This document shows, piece after piece, positions 33,636-34,625 of a stretch of 34,625 bases of DNA. The stretch spans positions 1-34,625 of the forward strand of contig NZ_SNUW01000001.1 of assembly GCF_004376845.1 (NCBI RefSeq), written 5' to 3'. Position 1 is the stretch's first letter. Each line of letters opens with the position of its first letter. Below the pieces are notes generated by a model. It saw only the letters and a program-made list of their open reading frames with translations, searched no databases and had not been told where the DNA came from. The DNA is from Psychromonas algarum. GTDB lineage: Bacteria > Pseudomonadota > Gammaproteobacteria > Enterobacterales > Psychromonadaceae. Position numbers and translations under genes: made by a program.

Positions 33636-34625
33636 CTAACTCATCGGTATAGTTAATACTTGCCCAATTGCAAGTGATTTAGAACGCAAATTATTAGTTG
33701 AAATAATTGCACTTGTTGTTGTTCCATAGCGTTGAGCAATCACAGAAAGTGACTCACCACTGCGCACTTTATGCTTGGTAACTTGCGGTTTCTGCGGTGG
33801 TATTTTTAATTTCTGACCAACAGCTAATGAGCTAGATCGTAGATTATTATATGTTTTCAACTGCTGTGTGGTTATACCGTATTTATGAGCAATTACAGAA
33901 AGCGACTGTCCACTTGTCACTGTATGTGATGCTGGGCGGGAAGGCGCAACATAATCTTCATTTGGAATTTTTAATACCTGACCAATGGCAAGTTGTGAAG
34001 AACGTAAGTTGTTATAACTTTTGAATTGCTCTGATGTACGTCCATAACGCTGAGCGATCAGTGATAATGCTTCACCACTTTTCACTATATGCTGAGTAGG
34101 CACTTCAATTTTGACAGTCTCTAATGCTGCAGTTGAAGCTGGTATTTTAATTTTTTGCCCCACTCTTAACGAAGTTGAACGTAATTTGTTATAACGCTTC
34201 AATTGACTACTTGTATAACCATAATTACTCGCTATCACTGATAAAGATTCACCACGTCGAACTTTATGTACTTGTTCTTTTTGCTCCACGATCGGTGATG
34301 AACTTACAGTAGAAATACTACCAGGGATTTTAATTTTCTGACCAATCGCTAATGACGTTGAACGCAACTTATTAAAAGACTTTAATTGAGCACTGGTTTT
34401 ATTATATTTATGCGCAATCACAGATAATGATTCACCACGTTGCACAACATGCACAGATGGTTGAGTATTATGAGATTCAACAACTTTTGGAGTGACAGTT
34501 GTTTTAGTTATAACATAACCACCCGGAATTTTAATTTTCTGACCAATCGCTAATGACGTTGAACGCAACTTATTAAAAGACTTTAATTGAGCACTGGTTT
34601 TATTATATTTTTGCGCAATCACAGA
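33636..34625 (-). CDS. amiB: AmiB-like protein, C-terminal LysM array (5' end outside the window)
   Basis: Only the last 329 codons are visible; the frame is open through the right edge, and the apparent initiator at 34622 is a Val codon inside a LysM module. The visible part holds one partial and five complete LysM modules (pattern V-GESLSVIA-YG-T--QLK--N-LRS--L-IGQ-LKIP) joined by short Ser/Thr/Pro/Val linkers and ends directly after the last module. LysM binds peptidoglycan glycan chains. The amidase catalytic domain is not in the window. The name AmiB (N-acetylmuramoyl-L-alanine amidase, septal splitting) is inferred from position directly upstream of mutL-miaA-hfq, as in other gammaproteobacteria. 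Vibrio-type AmiB has, as I recall, fewer LysM modules, so this array looks expanded. Confidence 0.8.
   Translation of the reverse strand, partial: SVIAQKYNKTSAQLKSFNKLRSTSLAIGQKIKIPGGYVITKTTVTPKVVESHNTQPSVHVVQRGESLSVIAHKYNKTSAQLKSFNKLRSTSLAIGQKIKIPGSISTVSSSPIVEQKEQVHKVRRGESLSVIASNYGYTSSQLKRYNKLRSTSLRVGQKIKIPASTAALETVKIEVPTQHIVKSGEALSLIAQRYGRTSEQFKSYNNLRSSQLAIGQVLKIPNEDYVAPSRPASHTVTSGQSLSVIAHKYGITTQQLKTYNNLRSSSLAVGQKLKIPPQKPQVTKHKVRSGESLSVIAQRYGTTTSAIISTNNLRSKSLAIGQVLTIPMS
34327..34625 (-). repeat. Near-identical LysM-coding direct repeat, 201-bp period
   Basis: 34327-34424 and 34528-34625 are identical at 97 of 98 positions; the only difference seen is A at 34410 against T at 34611, giving His in one module and Gln in the other. 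The second unit is cut by the window edge, so the true repeat may be longer. The DNA between them (34425-34527) encodes the linker and the start of the next module. Confidence 0.9.

Noticed and set aside
33636-34625. Regularly spaced repeats at the right edge considered as a CRISPR array
   Set aside because: The repeats are in frame, encode LysM modules and have diverged coding linkers, so they are protein repeats.

Overview
The window is a piece of core chromosome from an AT-rich marine gammaproteobacterium. The combination of a single-chain 1521-residue carboxylase, a family II pyrophosphatase, the rlmD/relA beside barA arrangement and the amiB-mutL-miaA-hfq-hflX-hflK-hflC-purA order fits the Alteromonadales/Psychromonadaceae; Psychromonas is my best guess, but that is inference from family knowledge and no search was run. 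No prophage, insertion sequence, CRISPR array or tRNA gene was seen. Nearly every gene is a conserved housekeeping gene and most lie on the minus strand; only priA, barA and ispB are on the plus strand.

Layout, left to right. 1-358: tandem promoters and antitermination leader of a ribosomal RNA operon that runs leftward out of the window. 359-4307: ubiX, mpl, ppaC and rsmJ (flavin prenylation, peptidoglycan recycling, pyrophosphate hydrolysis, 16S rRNA methylation). 4533-9098: one very large protein joining carboxyltransferase alpha, carboxyltransferase beta, biotin carboxylase and biotin carrier domains. 9550-12372: rpmE (bL31) divergent from priA (replication restart). 12483-19088: relA and rlmD on the minus strand, divergent from the hybrid kinase gene barA. 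19177-21342: two mechanosensitive channel genes of the MscS family. 21658-24879: obgE, rpmA and rplU, divergent from ispB. 25276-34625: purA, the hflK/hflC protease-modulator pair, hflX, hfq, miaA, mutL and the 3' end of an amiB-like gene carrying at least six LysM modules.

Working themes are ribosome biogenesis and stringent control (rrn promoters, rpmE, rplU, rpmA, obgE, rsmJ, rlmD, relA), genome maintenance (priA, mutL), RNA modification and regulation (miaA, hfq), and envelope homeostasis (mpl, amiB, mscS, hflKC). Eight intrinsic terminators separate most transcription units, and promoters can be proposed for rrn, rpmE, rplU, ispB and purA.

The least ordinary items are the single-chain carboxylase with its ~360-residue uncharacterised linker; a family of roughly 100-bp intergenic elements with ATACCAAT-type inverted ends and a conserved hairpin (two tandem copies, one enlarged copy and one half copy), in which one copy carries its core inverted relative to the ends; and a 201-bp-period, 97-of-98-identical LysM duplication at the right edge. 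I did not see a convincing new multi-gene system; these three are the best candidates for new biology.
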